This document shows positions 46,744 through 55,729 of a stretch of 64,000 nucleotides of DNA, in pieces. Every line of letters starts with the position of its first letter. Position 1 is the first letter of the stretch. The DNA is taken from assembly GCF_030816965.1 (NCBI RefSeq), contig NZ_JAUSYQ010000002.1:6004001-6068000 (forward strand), written 5' to 3'. Origin of the DNA: Streptomyces canus. Lineage in GTDB: Bacteria; Actinomycetota; Actinomycetes; Streptomycetales; Streptomycetaceae. The translations under genes and the position numbers were made by a program. Under the pieces are notes generated by a model that saw only the letters and a program-made list of their open reading frames with translations, was not told the origin of the DNA and did no database searches.

Positions 46744-47556
46744 ATGGCCGCCTCCCCCGCGTATTCACTGATCGCCACCGACCTGGACGGCACGCTGCTC
46801 CGCGCCGACGACACCCTCTCCGACCGGTCGTTGGCCGCGCTCGCGCGGGTGGCCGCGGGTGGGGCCCGGCATCTCGTCGTGACGGGGCGGCCGGCGCCCA
46901 GAGTGCGGCCGCTGCTCGACGAACTGGGCAGTACGGGGCTCGCGGTGTGCGGGCAGGGCGCGCAGGTGTACGACGCCGGCGCGGACCGTCTGCTGTGGTC
47001 GGTGACCCTGGACCGGGAGCTGGCCGAGACCGCGCTCGGGAAGATCGAGGCCGAGGTCGGCCAGGTGTACGCGGCCGTCGACCAGGACGGTGTCGACGGA
47101 CTCACGCTCATCGAGCCGGGCTATCTGATGCCCCATCCGACCCTGCCGGCCGTGCGGGTCGGCCGCCGCGACGACCTGTGGTGCGAGCCGATCAGCAAGG
47201 TGCTGCTGCGCCATCCCTACCTGTCCGACGACGAGTTGGCGGTGACGGCGCGCTCGGTGGTGGGCTCGCTGGCCACGGTCACCATGTCGGGGCCCGGGAC
47301 CGTCGAACTCCAGCCATGTGGCGTCACCAAGGCGACGGGCCTCGCGCTGGCTGCCGAACACCTGGGCCTGGGGCCCGGGATGACGATCGCCTTCGGGGAC
47401 ATGCCCAACGACATCCCCATGTTCGACTGGGCGGCCCACGGTGTCGCGATGGCCAACGCCCACCCCGAACTGAGGGCCGTGGCCGACGAGGTGACGCTGT
47501 CGAACGAGGACGACGGCATCGCCGTCGTCCTCGAAAGACTGTTTCCGGAGGCCTAG
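46744..47556 (+). CDS. HAD superfamily phosphatase (Cof type)
   Basis: 270 residues. Motif I is DLDGTLL (Asp13, Asp15), motif II LVVTGRP, Lys in PCGVTKATGL and motif IV IAFGDMPNDIPMFDWA. The inserted cap between 85 and 190 is of the Cof/YwpJ kind. These enzymes dephosphorylate sugar phosphates, FMN or phospholipid head groups; the substrate here is open. Its stop overlaps the convergent stop of the transglycosylase gene by four bases. Transcription from the TATTCT element just upstream would be leaderless. Confidence 0.92.
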   Translation: MAASPAYSLIATDLDGTLLRADDTLSDRSLAALARVAAGGARHLVVTGRPAPRVRPLLDELGSTGLAVCGQGAQVYDAGADRLLWSVTLDRELAETALGKIEAEVGQVYAAVDQDGVDGLTLIEPGYLMPHPTLPAVRVGRRDDLWCEPISKVLLRHPYLSDDELAVTARSVVGSLATVTMSGPGTVELQPCGVTKATGLALAAEHLGLGPGMTIAFGDMPNDIPMFDWAAHGVAMANAHPELRAVADEVTLSNEDDGIAVVLERLFPEA

Positions 47557-48035
47557 TAGGCGCCCCAGACGTTGTCGATGGACCCGTACCGCTGGGCCGC
47601 GTAGTTGCAGGCCGCGGTGATGTTCGCGACCGGGTCGTACGGGTCCCACGACGTGTTGGCCACGTGGTAGGCGTTGAAGGTCGGGTCGATCACCTGGAGC
47701 AGGCCCTTGGAGGGCGTGCCGGCGGCCGCGTTGGAGTCCCAGAGGTTGATGGCGTAGGGGTTGCCGGAGGACTCGCGGATGACGTTGCGGTAGATGCCGT
47801 CGTAGGAGCCGGGAATTCCGTGCTCCGCCATGACGGCGAGGGAGGCGCGGATCCAGCCGTCCAGGGTGTTGGAGTAGCCGAGCGTGGCCGCGGTCTGCAC
47901 GGTCGGGGTGGCGGCGGACGCGGTGGTCGCGCCGATGAGGGGGAGCGCGAGTACGGCGACTCCGGTGCCGGCGACGGCGAGCTTGCGGACGAGACGGCTG
48001 GTACGGGTACGTCGGTGCTGAGCGGCAGCAGACAT
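47553..48035 (-). CDS. Secreted lytic transglycosylase-like (SLT) protein under c-di-AMP riboswitch
   Basis: 160 residues. A signal peptide (RTSRLVRKLAVAGTGVAVLALPL, cut after ASAA near 42) precedes a lysozyme-fold domain with probable catalytic Glu88 in VIRESSGNPYAINLWD, the GLLQVIDPTFNAYH motif and PVANITAACNYAAQRYG, the typical order of soluble lytic transglycosylases. It would cleave peptidoglycan glycan strands outside the cell. A ydaO-type leader precedes it, as for several streptomycete cell-wall lytic genes including the resuscitation-promoting rpfA. The mRNA has the Shine-Dalgarno GAGAGGAA. There is no LysM or other wall-binding domain. Confidence 0.92.
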   Translation of the reverse strand: MSAAAQHRRTRTSRLVRKLAVAGTGVAVLALPLIGATTASAATPTVQTAATLGYSNTLDGWIRASLAVMAEHGIPGSYDGIYRNVIRESSGNPYAINLWDSNAAAGTPSKGLLQVIDPTFNAYHVANTSWDPYDPVANITAACNYAAQRYGSIDNVWGAY

Positions 48036-48053
48036 GGCGAAGTTCCTCTCCGG

Positions 48054-48240
48054 CGCCTGCGAGGTGAGCTGTCGGGTTCGGGCTGGAGTTGCCCGGCCAC
48101 GCCTACGAAAGGCGTGACTTCACCCCGAGCCGTACCGGTATGTCCGAAGACGCCCGGTCCGGCGGCTTACCTGGGTCCCCCGCTCCTGCCCTGGTTTCTC
48201 GGTGGGTGTACGGGCGGTGGCAGGATTCGGCGTCCGCCCG
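48054..48240 (-). ncRNA. ydaO/yuaA-type c-di-AMP riboswitch
   Basis: Read on the minus strand, the leader holds the conserved blocks CGCCGAATCCTGCC, GGGGGACCCAGGTAA, CGGGGTGAAGTC with a nearby CGCCTTTCGTAGGCG hairpin, CAACTCC, and CCGAACCCGACAGCTCACCTCGC, in the order of ydaO RNAs. It ends about 18 bases before the transglycosylase ATG. In this class c-di-AMP binding generally lowers expression of the downstream lytic gene. Boundaries are approximate. Confidence 0.88.
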
Positions 48241-48251
48241 ACAGGCCGGGA

Positions 48252-48280
48252 ACGTATGCGAGAGCACATGTCCGGAACAA
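48252..48280 (-). promoter_or_regulatory. Promoter of the riboswitch transcript
   Basis: On the minus strand TTGTTC (48275-48280), a 17-bp spacer and ATACGT (48252-48257) would start transcription near 48245, just ahead of the riboswitch. The rest of the gap to 48483 contains no supported gene. Confidence 0.55.
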
Positions 48281-48483
48281 GTGGCGAATTCACATGCGAT
48301 GCCTATTGACCTTGGTAGGAGGCATTTGGGGTACTTGATCCTTTGCGGTCGCCAAGCCTCAACTGGTGTTCCGGCAAGGGCGGATCGGCAGATTCCGGAT
48401 CGACGTGCGTGCACCCGTCCGCGTGGGCCAAGTCACAGCCGAGCGCAAGAGGGGTAAAACGGTCAAGAGTGCCCAACTCGTAG

Positions 48484-50478
48484 TCAACCGGCCGTCCGTG
48501 GGATCCGCTTCTCCCACGTCCGGTGGAAGACCACCTCACCGCCGTCGGTGCAGACGACCTCGTTCGAGGTGTGGAAGTCGGTCCCGTCACAGGTGATCTC
48601 CGAGCGGGTCCGGACGGTCGCCTCCCAGGCGAGCTCCGGGCGGTGCAGCCGGATCGACCAGTCCGAGCGGGTGCGGGCGGACAGCGGGTCGTTCTCGTCG
48701 ATCGTGTACGTCTCCAGCGCGTCCTCGGCGAACTCCAGACCGTCGGGGTACACGCGCGTGCCGCCGTACCGCGGGTCGACCTCAAGACGCCACTCACCCT
48801 TGGCCACGTCACGGACGACCAGGCGCTCGGGGCGCGGCTCGTCGAAGGTCGCGGGGTGGCTGACGCCGAGCGGCTCGGACTGCTCCGGCTCCTCGAACGC
48901 GATGTCCGAGGAGGCTTCACGCGCGCGTACCGGCAGTTCGAGGAAGCTGCCCGCCGGCTCCAGCGTGAATCCCGCCTGCGACCCGGGCTGCGGCCAGATC
49001 CACGGCCAGTACGCCGAGGAGACGGCGAGCCGGATGCGGTGGCCGGGCGGGAACGCGTGCCCGATGCCGTTCAGTTCGAAGCTCACCTCCTGCGTCGCGC
49101 CCGGCTCCCAGGGCACCGCCCGGTCCCGCCCATGGCGTGCCGAGAGGTTCAGCACGCCCCGGGTGACGAGGGTCGACGACCCGTCCGGGGCGACATCGCA
49201 CAGTCGCGCGACGACCTGCCCGCGCGACACCTCCGAGGTCACCCGAAGCCGCACCCGCGGCCGTCCGAGCACCCACGTCTCCTCACCCACCGCGAACTCG
49301 AAGCAGGCCGAACGCGCGTCCTCCTCCCGCTGGTCCGGCGGCAGGTCGGCGTCGTTCCCGAACGGGAAGAAACGACCGGCGTCCACGCCCGTGTGCTGCG
49401 GGGAGCGGACCAGGACAGCAGGGCCCTGGAGGCCGTACGACACCGTCGTCACGTTCGGGGAGGGCCACGTCGGCTCGCCGACCCAGCGGCCGGGCAGGGT
49501 GTCGTAGACCGTGGCCGGGGCGTGGGAGTCGCTCACGTAGGCCCTCAGGAGCGGTTCCCGCATGACGCCGGTGTCGACGTCCTTCAGGTGCTGGTCCCAC
49601 CAGCGCAGGGTCTCCTGGAGGAAGCCGATCGCCGGGCCGGGCGGCAGGCCGCGGTCCGGGTACTGGTGGGACCACGGACCGATGAGTCCCCGTACGCGCT
49701 CGACGGGCAGGTGCTCGACGAGTCTGAGGACCGTGTCGCGGTACGGGTCGTGCCAGCCGCCCACCGCGAGGATGGCCGCGTCGATCGCGCCGTAGTCCTC
49801 GCAGACGCTGCCGTGGCGCCAGTAGGCGTCGCGGGTCTGGTGGTCGAGCCAGGTGTGGATGAACGGGTCGACCTGTTCGAGTCGCCCCAGCCACATGTCC
49901 CGCCACGCGTCGCCGACATGGAGCGGATCCGGCGGCCGGGAGACGAAGGCGAGCATCGTCGCCGCCCAGGCGTGCATGTCCACCGCGAGGACGGAACCTC
50001 CCATGTAGTGCACGTCGTTGTCATAGCGGTCGTCGGTGGAGCAGACCGTGACGACCGCCTTGAGCGGTTCGGGTGACAGGGCCGCGATCTGGAGGGAGTT
50101 GAAGCCGCCCCAGGAGATGCCGAACATGCCGACCCTGCCGTCGCACCAGGGCTGCGCGGCCAGCCAGTTGACGACCTCGACCCCGTCGGCGAGCTCGGTC
50201 GCGGAGTACTCGTCACCCGGCACGCCCCCGCTGTTGCCGTGCCCGCGCACATCGACGCGCACGGAGGCGTAGCCGTGGCCCGCGTACCAGGGGTGGCGCT
50301 GCCAGTCGCGGGGAGCGGTCCAGTCGGTCAGGCGATACGGCAGGTATTCGAGGATCGCGGGTACCGGTTCGGAGGTGAGGGGCCGCCACACGCGTGCGTA
50401 CAGGAGCGTCCCGTCCGGCAGCGGGATGCGGACGTCATGGTGGGTCGTCTCGTAGGGGAAGGACGTACGGATGCGCAT
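48484..50478 (-). CDS. CocE/NonD family hydrolase (X-Pro dipeptidyl-peptidase type)
   Basis: 664 residues. Alpha/beta-hydrolase core with nucleophile Ser122 in MFGISWGGF, Asp244 in GGWHDPYRD and His271 in GPWSHQYPD, plus the oxyanion Tyr region LEYLPYR, then a jelly-roll C-terminal domain from about 380 (CFEFAVGEETWVLGRPRVRL ... GHRIRLAVSSAYWP). The family includes cocaine esterase, glutaryl-acylase and Xaa-Pro dipeptidyl-peptidases. There is no signal peptide, so it acts in the cytoplasm. A peptide transporter gene lies 19 bp upstream on the same strand, favouring a peptidase. The distal C-terminus (from about 550) is longer than in CocE. Confidence 0.9.
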   Translation of the reverse strand: MRIRTSFPYETTHHDVRIPLPDGTLLYARVWRPLTSEPVPAILEYLPYRLTDWTAPRDWQRHPWYAGHGYASVRVDVRGHGNSGGVPGDEYSATELADGVEVVNWLAAQPWCDGRVGMFGISWGGFNSLQIAALSPEPLKAVVTVCSTDDRYDNDVHYMGGSVLAVDMHAWAATMLAFVSRPPDPLHVGDAWRDMWLGRLEQVDPFIHTWLDHQTRDAYWRHGSVCEDYGAIDAAILAVGGWHDPYRDTVLRLVEHLPVERVRGLIGPWSHQYPDRGLPPGPAIGFLQETLRWWDQHLKDVDTGVMREPLLRAYVSDSHAPATVYDTLPGRWVGEPTWPSPNVTTVSYGLQGPAVLVRSPQHTGVDAGRFFPFGNDADLPPDQREEDARSACFEFAVGEETWVLGRPRVRLRVTSEVSRGQVVARLCDVAPDGSSTLVTRGVLNLSARHGRDRAVPWEPGATQEVSFELNGIGHAFPPGHRIRLAVSSAYWPWIWPQPGSQAGFTLEPAGSFLELPVRAREASSDIAFEEPEQSEPLGVSHPATFDEPRPERLVVRDVAKGEWRLEVDPRYGGTRVYPDGLEFAEDALETYTIDENDPLSARTRSDWSIRLHRPELAWEATVRTRSEITCDGTDFHTSNEVVCTDGGEVVFHRTWEKRIPRTAG

Positions 50479-50497
50479 CGGTGGGTTCCCGTCGGTT

Positions 50498-52009
50498 TCA
50501 GTGCACCGGGTGCATGGTGCGGCGCAGCCAGGGCGCGGCGGCCAGCACCGCGAGGCCCGCGGCCACGGCGATCGCGCCGTTGACGCCGAAGTAGGCCGGG
50601 TGCGAGACGTCGTCGTAGAGCTTCACCGTCTGGGCCTGGATGCCGTTCGCCAGGGCGAGCGACAGGAACCACAGGGACATGGTCTGGCCGGCGAAGGCCA
50701 CCGGGGCGAGCTTGGTGGTGGCCGACATCCCGGAGGTCTCCAGGAGGATGTCGCCGAGGCCCAGCAGGAAGTAGGAGCCGACGATCCACCAGGCGGACAT
50801 CAGGTAGTCGTCGCTGCCGTTTCCACTGGTCGGCACCACCATCAGCAGGAACGACAGTCCGCCGAGGACCACTCCGGCGGCGATCTTGTGGGAGGCGTGC
50901 GGCTGGCGGTGGCCCATGCGCACCCACAGGGCGGCGACCACGGGCGCGAGTCCGACCTCGAAGGCGCCCAGCGCGGAGGCGTACCAGCTCGCCGGGAAGT
51001 CGAAGCCGAGGATCGTCGTCCCGGCGTTCGTGGAGGCCAGCAGCATCATCGTCGAGTACGCCTGGAACAGGATGAAGTTGAAGACCGTCGAGGCGAGGAA
51101 GAGCACGATGTACGGCCGCAGCCGGCCGCGCTCCTCCGGCGTGATGCGGGGGCTGGCGAACATCACCGCGAAGTAGACGACCGGGGCGACCACCGAGACG
51201 AAGGTGAGCAGGTCGACGAAGCGGTCCATGGTGAGCAGGCCGGCGAGCGCCAGACCCGTGGCGATCACCGCCGCGGTGACGATCCCCGCGACGATCAGCC
51301 GCACCGCCCGCCTCATCGCCTCGGGCGCGAGCGCGAACTCGGCGGCGTCCCTGCGGCCGGCCAGGTGGCGGCGGCCCTGGACGTACTGGATCAGGCCGAA
51401 CGTCATGCCGATCGCGGCCGCCGAGAAGCCCCAGTGCCAGCCCTTGTGGTCGCCGAGCCAGCCGGTGACCAGCGGGCCCGCGAAGGCGCCGATGTTGATC
51501 GCCATGTAGTACAGCGCGAAGCCCGCGTCCCGGCGGTCGTCGTCCGTGGCGTAGAGCTTGCCGACCATGGTGGCCGCGTTGGGCTTCAGGAGCCCGGTGC
51601 CGGCGCTGATGAGGCCGAGGCCCACCCAGGTCATGGTGCCGGTCGGGACGGACATGGCGTAGTGGCCGCAGGCGATCAGGACGCCGCCCCACAGCACGGC
51701 GCGGTACGAGCCGAGGATGCGGTCGGCGAGCCAGCCGCCCGCGACCGAGACCAGGTAGACGAGGGTGCCGTAGGCCGCCGAGACGGACGCGGCGGTTCCG
51801 GCCGACATGCCCAGACCGCCGTGCGCGAGCGTGTCGGCGAAGTACAGGACGAGGATGGCCTGCATGCCGAGGAACGAGAAGCGCTCCCAGACCTCCAGAC
51901 CGGAGAGGGTCAGCAGGCCTTTGGGCTGGCCGAAGAACGCCGTGTCGTCCTGGGGGGAAGGTTTGCCGCCGGGCTCTTCGGGCTCGATTTCGACTTCGGT
52001 TCGGGACAC
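50498..52009 (-). CDS. POT/PTR family proton-dependent oligopeptide transporter
   Basis: 503 residues, about 14 helices. The POT signature ExxERF appears as LEVWERFSFLGMQAILVLYF in helix 1, with FALYYMAINIGAFAGPLVTG (PTR2 motif) and a GGWLADRILGSYRAV loop. It imports di- and tripeptides with protons. The X-Pro-type hydrolase follows within 19 bp and would process imported peptides. An acidic N-terminal tail of 20 residues precedes helix 1. The gene is divergent from the polyprenyl synthase. Confidence 0.93.
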   Translation of the reverse strand: MSRTEVEIEPEEPGGKPSPQDDTAFFGQPKGLLTLSGLEVWERFSFLGMQAILVLYFADTLAHGGLGMSAGTAASVSAAYGTLVYLVSVAGGWLADRILGSYRAVLWGGVLIACGHYAMSVPTGTMTWVGLGLISAGTGLLKPNAATMVGKLYATDDDRRDAGFALYYMAINIGAFAGPLVTGWLGDHKGWHWGFSAAAIGMTFGLIQYVQGRRHLAGRRDAAEFALAPEAMRRAVRLIVAGIVTAAVIATGLALAGLLTMDRFVDLLTFVSVVAPVVYFAVMFASPRITPEERGRLRPYIVLFLASTVFNFILFQAYSTMMLLASTNAGTTILGFDFPASWYASALGAFEVGLAPVVAALWVRMGHRQPHASHKIAAGVVLGGLSFLLMVVPTSGNGSDDYLMSAWWIVGSYFLLGLGDILLETSGMSATTKLAPVAFAGQTMSLWFLSLALANGIQAQTVKLYDDVSHPAYFGVNGAIAVAAGLAVLAAAPWLRRTMHPVH

Positions 52010-52218
52010 GGGCGGCTACTTCCCTACAAGTCGATAGATATCCGTTCTTTTCAGGTGATCAAAAACATACCGGCCGTGATCCGATACCGCCTGGCATGGA
52101 CGGGGCGGGCGCTATCGGTGATCCAAAGATGACCGGATACGCTGACTTGAGTGATGGCAGCGACCTATCGACATTCCGTATAACCGCCAATGGGACACCA
52201 GCAGACAGGAGACCCCTC

Positions 52219-53229
52219 GTGACCGTCGTCGGGCCGTTCGGGCTGAGCGTGCGGGACCAGGCTCTGGAAGCCGATGTCCAGGCCGGAATGGCGGCTGTCG
52301 AGGAGGGATTGCTCGAGGCCACCAAGAGTGAGGTTCCCTTCATCACCGAGGCCGCCCAGCATCTGGTGCGCGCGGGTGGAAAGCGGTTCCGTCCGCTCCT
52401 CGTGATGCTCGCTGCCCAGTTCGGGGATCCTTATGCGCCGGGTGTGGTGCCGTCGGCCGTGGTGGTGGAGCTGACCCACCTCGCGACGCTGTACCACGAC
52501 GACGTCATGGACGAGGCCGAGGTCCGGCGGGGCGTCGACAGCGCCAACACCCGCTGGGGCAACTCGGTGGCCGTGCTGACCGGCGACTTCCTGTTCGCCC
52601 GCGCCTCGCACATCCTGGCCGACCTCGGGCCCGAGGCGGTCCGGGTGCAGTCGGAGGCGTTCGAGCGCCTGGTCACCGGCCAGATCCTGGAGACGGCCGG
52701 CCCGCAGGACGGGCGGGACCCGGTCGAGCACTACCTCGACGTGCTCGGGGGCAAGACGGGCTCGCTGGTCGCGGTCTCGTGCCGCTTCGGGGCGATGATG
52801 TCCGGTGCCGACGAGACGGTCGTGGACGTCCTGACCCAGTACGGCGAGCGTCTCGGCGTAGCCTTCCAGCTCGCCGACGACGTCCTGGACATCGCCTCCG
52901 ACTCCCACGAGTCCGGCAAGACGCCGGGCACGGACCTGCGCGAGGGCATCCCCACGATGCCGGTGCTGCGGCTGCGCGAGCGGGCCGCCCGCCTCGGTCT
53001 GGCCGAGGACATCGCCCTGTGCGAGCTGCTCGACTCCGACCTCACGGACGACGCCCGGCACGCGGAGGCGCTGGCCGCCCTGCGTACGCACCCCGCGCTG
53101 GAGCAGGCCCGCAAGGACACCGTGCGGTACGCCGAGGACGCGCGCGCGGCGCTGGCCCCGCTGCGGGAGTGCGATGCGAAGGCGGCCCTGATGGAGCTGT
53201 GCGACGCGGTGGTGCATCGCGCGGGCTAG
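52219..53229 (+). CDS. Long-chain all-trans polyprenyl diphosphate synthase
   Basis: 336 residues from GTG 52219, preceded by AGGAGA at eight bases. The first Asp-rich motif is DDVMD (94-98) in ATLYHDDVMDEAEVRRG and the second DDVLD (220-224). The residue five before the first motif is Ala (LATLYHDD), a small residue typical of long-chain synthases, so a C40-C50 product such as the nonaprenyl chain of menaquinone is expected. KRFRP near 55 binds isopentenyl diphosphate. Together with menG and the geranylgeranyl reductase homologue it makes a loose menaquinone set around nuo. An upstream ATG at 52096 lacks a ribosome site. Confidence 0.93.
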   Translation: MTVVGPFGLSVRDQALEADVQAGMAAVEEGLLEATKSEVPFITEAAQHLVRAGGKRFRPLLVMLAAQFGDPYAPGVVPSAVVVELTHLATLYHDDVMDEAEVRRGVDSANTRWGNSVAVLTGDFLFARASHILADLGPEAVRVQSEAFERLVTGQILETAGPQDGRDPVEHYLDVLGGKTGSLVAVSCRFGAMMSGADETVVDVLTQYGERLGVAFQLADDVLDIASDSHESGKTPGTDLREGIPTMPVLRLRERAARLGLAEDIALCELLDSDLTDDARHAEALAALRTHPALEQARKDTVRYAEDARAALAPLRECDAKAALMELCDAVVHRAG

Positions 53230-53251
53230 GGCCGGCTGACCGGTCGGCTGA

Positions 53252-53284
53252 CGGGCGCCCCCTACGGGTAGTAGGGGGCGCCCG
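53252..53284 (+). terminator. Terminator after polyprenyl synthase
   Basis: A perfect 14-bp stem, CGGGCGCCCCCTAC with GTAGGGGGCGCCCG, and a five-base loop GGGTA, 23 bp after the stop. Confidence 0.88.
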
Positions 53285-53384
53285 CATGTCGTGTCATACC
53301 CCAGGTGTACACGGAGTTGGCCCCGAGGGCTGACGCATGCTCATGGCCGATTTGGTCAGATGGACATCACAGAAAACACCACTC

Positions 53385-53402
53385 CTCACCGATTCGGGTG
53401 AG
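53385..53402. promoter_or_regulatory. Inverted repeat upstream of lolA-like gene
   Basis: CTCACC and GGTGAG with a six-base loop, 67 bp before the start codon of the LolA-like gene. Possible operator; no regulator assigned. Confidence 0.35.
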
Positions 53403-53468
53403 AATGGCGGCTACAGGGTGGACGCACGGGAGTTGACAGCCGCCGCCGACGACGGAGGTAAGGCACAC

Positions 53469-54704
53469 ATGGCACCGTACGAATCCGACGACAACGCGAC
53501 CGCCGCGGACGCCGAAGAGCTGCGCTCCGCGCGCCGCCGCAAGGCCGCGCGATACGTCGTGCCGGCCACGGTGGTGGGCATCGCGGCGGCGACCATCGGG
53601 CTCGTCCCGGCGCTCGCCGACTCCGGCGATCCCGACCTGCCGAAGATCAGCGCACAGGAACTCATCGAGAAGATCGCCGCATCGGACGTACAGCAGCTGT
53701 CCGGCACGGTGAAGATCACCACGGACCTGGGGCTGCCGGACCTCGGCGGCCTGGAGAGCTCGCTCGGTTCCGCCGCCGGGCCCTCCGGCTCGGACGACGG
53801 CTCGTCCGCCGACCCCTCCACCAAGCTCACCGAGCTCGCCTCCGGCACCCACACGCTGCGCGTCGCGGCCGACGGCGAGGACAGGCAGAAGGTCTCGCTG
53901 CTGGAGAACGCGGCCGAGTACAGCCTCATCCACAACGGCAAGGACGTCTGGGGCTACGACAGCAAGTCCAACTCGGTCTTCCACACCACGGCCTCCGAGA
54001 GCGACGGGAAGCAGAAGGAAGTGCTCCCGGCCACACCCAAGGACCTCGCCGAGGAGGCTCTCAAGGCCGCCGACAAGACCACGTCGGTGACGGTGGACGG
54101 CACCGCGCAGGTCGCGGGGCGGGACGCCTACCGGCTCGTCATCAAGCCCAAGGACGAAGGGTCGACGGTCGGCCAGATCACCGTGGCCGTGGACTCGAAG
54201 ACGGGGCTGCCGCTGAAGTTCACGCTGACACCGGCGAGCGGCGGTTCCGCCGTCGTGGACGCGGGCTTCACCCAGGTCAGCTTCGCCAAGCCGGCCGCCT
54301 CGACCTTCGACTTCACCCCGCCGAAGGGCGCGAAGGTCGAGGAGGGGGACGCCGCGAAGGCGCCCCAGCGCTCCGAGCGCTCCGAGCACTCCGGGGACGT
54401 CGGCAAGGGTTCGGCCCGCGAGCTCGGCAAGGCCGGCCCCGAGGGTCTGAACGTCATCGGGGACGGCTGGGACTCCATCGCCACCTTCGACACCGGCGGC
54501 CAGGGCGTCCCGTCCGGCTCCGAGGTCGGCGGTGACGTCGGCGGCTTCCTGGACTCGCTCGGCGACAAGGTCACCGGCAAGTTCGGCGAGGGCACCGTCT
54601 TCAAGACCCGCCTGATCAACGCCCTGATCACGGACGACGGCAAGGTCTACGTCGGCGCGGTCACCAAGGACGCGCTGGTGAAGGCGGCCGACGCGGCGAA
54701 GTAG
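53469..54704 (+). CDS. Membrane-anchored LolA/RseB-like secreted protein
   Basis: 411 residues from ATG 53469 (GGAGG ten bases upstream). A cytoplasmic acidic N-terminus and basic SARRRKAARY lead to a helix at about 27-48 (signal anchor or signal peptide, ALADSG). The exported part resembles the LolA/LppX/RseB beta fold that binds lipids: LSGTVKITTDLGLP, THTLRVAADGEDRQKVSLL, VWGYDSKSNSVFHTT, VAGRDAYRLVIKPKD, IAVDSKTGLPLKFTL-type strands. Actinobacteria have no Lol outer-membrane route, so a sensor or lipid carrier role is likelier. The ABC-2 exporter genes directly follow (32 bp), suggesting a functional unit. Confidence 0.82.
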   Translation: MAPYESDDNATAADAEELRSARRRKAARYVVPATVVGIAAATIGLVPALADSGDPDLPKISAQELIEKIAASDVQQLSGTVKITTDLGLPDLGGLESSLGSAAGPSGSDDGSSADPSTKLTELASGTHTLRVAADGEDRQKVSLLENAAEYSLIHNGKDVWGYDSKSNSVFHTTASESDGKQKEVLPATPKDLAEEALKAADKTTSVTVDGTAQVAGRDAYRLVIKPKDEGSTVGQITVAVDSKTGLPLKFTLTPASGGSAVVDAGFTQVSFAKPAASTFDFTPPKGAKVEEGDAAKAPQRSERSEHSGDVGKGSARELGKAGPEGLNVIGDGWDSIATFDTGGQGVPSGSEVGGDVGGFLDSLGDKVTGKFGEGTVFKTRLINALITDDGKVYVGAVTKDALVKAADAAK

Positions 54705-54736
54705 GACTCGCACGGCACGACGAATCGAGGAAGCCG

Positions 54737-55729
54737 ATGGACCAGCCGTCCGCCACGGAGCCGGATGCGGAGGGGGCGGGGGCGGGCGAGGACGCGGGTG
54801 ACGGCGTCATCCACACCCACGCCCTCACCAAGCGCTACCGCGGCGGACAGCTCGCCGTGGACGGTCTCGACCTGACCGTCCCGGCGGGCAGCGTCTTCGG
54901 CTTCCTCGGCCCGAACGGCTCCGGCAAGACCACCACCATCCGCATGCTGATGGGCCTCATCGAACCGACCTCCGGCTCGGCGCGGGTCCTGGGCCACCCC
55001 ATGCCGCGCGCCTCCCGGACCGTACTCCCGCACGTCGGCGCGCTCATCGAGGGCCCGGCCCTCTACGGCTTCCTCTCCGGCCGCGACAACCTCATCCGCT
55101 ACGACGCCGCGGACCCGACCGCCGACCCGCGCACCCGGAGCACCCGCGTGGCAGCGGCCCTGGACCGGGTGGGCCTGGCGGCCGCCGCCGGAAAGAAGGC
55201 GAAGGCGTACTCGCTGGGCATGAAACAGCGCCTCGGCCTGGCGGCGGCCCTGCTCCAGCCCCGCAGACTCCTGGTCCTGGACGAACCGACCAACGGCCTG
55301 GACCCGCAGGGCATGCGCGAGATCCGTTCCCTGGTGAGGGAGTTGGCGTCGGACGGCACCACCGTCTTCCTCTCCTCCCACCTCCTCGACGAGATCGAAC
55401 AGGTCTGCACCCACGCGGCGGTGATGGCCCAGGGCCGCCTGATCACCCAGGGTTCGGTGAGCGACCTGGCGGCAGGGGCGAGGGGCAGGCTGGTGGTCAC
55501 GACACCGGACACGGCGGACGCGGCGCGGGTGCTGAAGGAACAGGGGGTCGGTGATGTGGTCATCGACGAGGACCGGGTGACGTCCGACCCTCCGGAAGGC
55601 GAACCGGCCGCCGTCAACGCCGCGTTGGTGACAGCGGGGGTGCGGGTACGGGGCTTCGGTGTCGAACGCGCCTCCCTGGAGGACGCATTCGTCGCGCTGA
55701 CGGGAGAGGGCTTCGATGTCGCAGGTTGA
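54737..55729 (+). CDS. ABC-2 type transporter ATP-binding protein
   Basis: 330 residues. Walker A FLGPNGSGKTTT, Q-loop VGALIEGPALYGFLSG, signature YSLGMKQRLGLAAAL, Walker B LLVLDEPTNGLDP and H-loop FLSSHLLDEIEQV are intact. The LIEGP Q-loop is typical of lantibiotic-immunity and BcrA-like exporters. The last 80 residues form the soluble domain common in this subclass. The stop lies inside the permease start (14-bp overlap). Confidence 0.94.
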   Translation: MDQPSATEPDAEGAGAGEDAGDGVIHTHALTKRYRGGQLAVDGLDLTVPAGSVFGFLGPNGSGKTTTIRMLMGLIEPTSGSARVLGHPMPRASRTVLPHVGALIEGPALYGFLSGRDNLIRYDAADPTADPRTRSTRVAAALDRVGLAAAAGKKAKAYSLGMKQRLGLAAALLQPRRLLVLDEPTNGLDPQGMREIRSLVRELASDGTTVFLSSHLLDEIEQVCTHAAVMAQGRLITQGSVSDLAAGARGRLVVTTPDTADAARVLKEQGVGDVVIDEDRVTSDPPEGEPAAVNAALVTAGVRVRGFGVERASLEDAFVALTGEGFDVAG

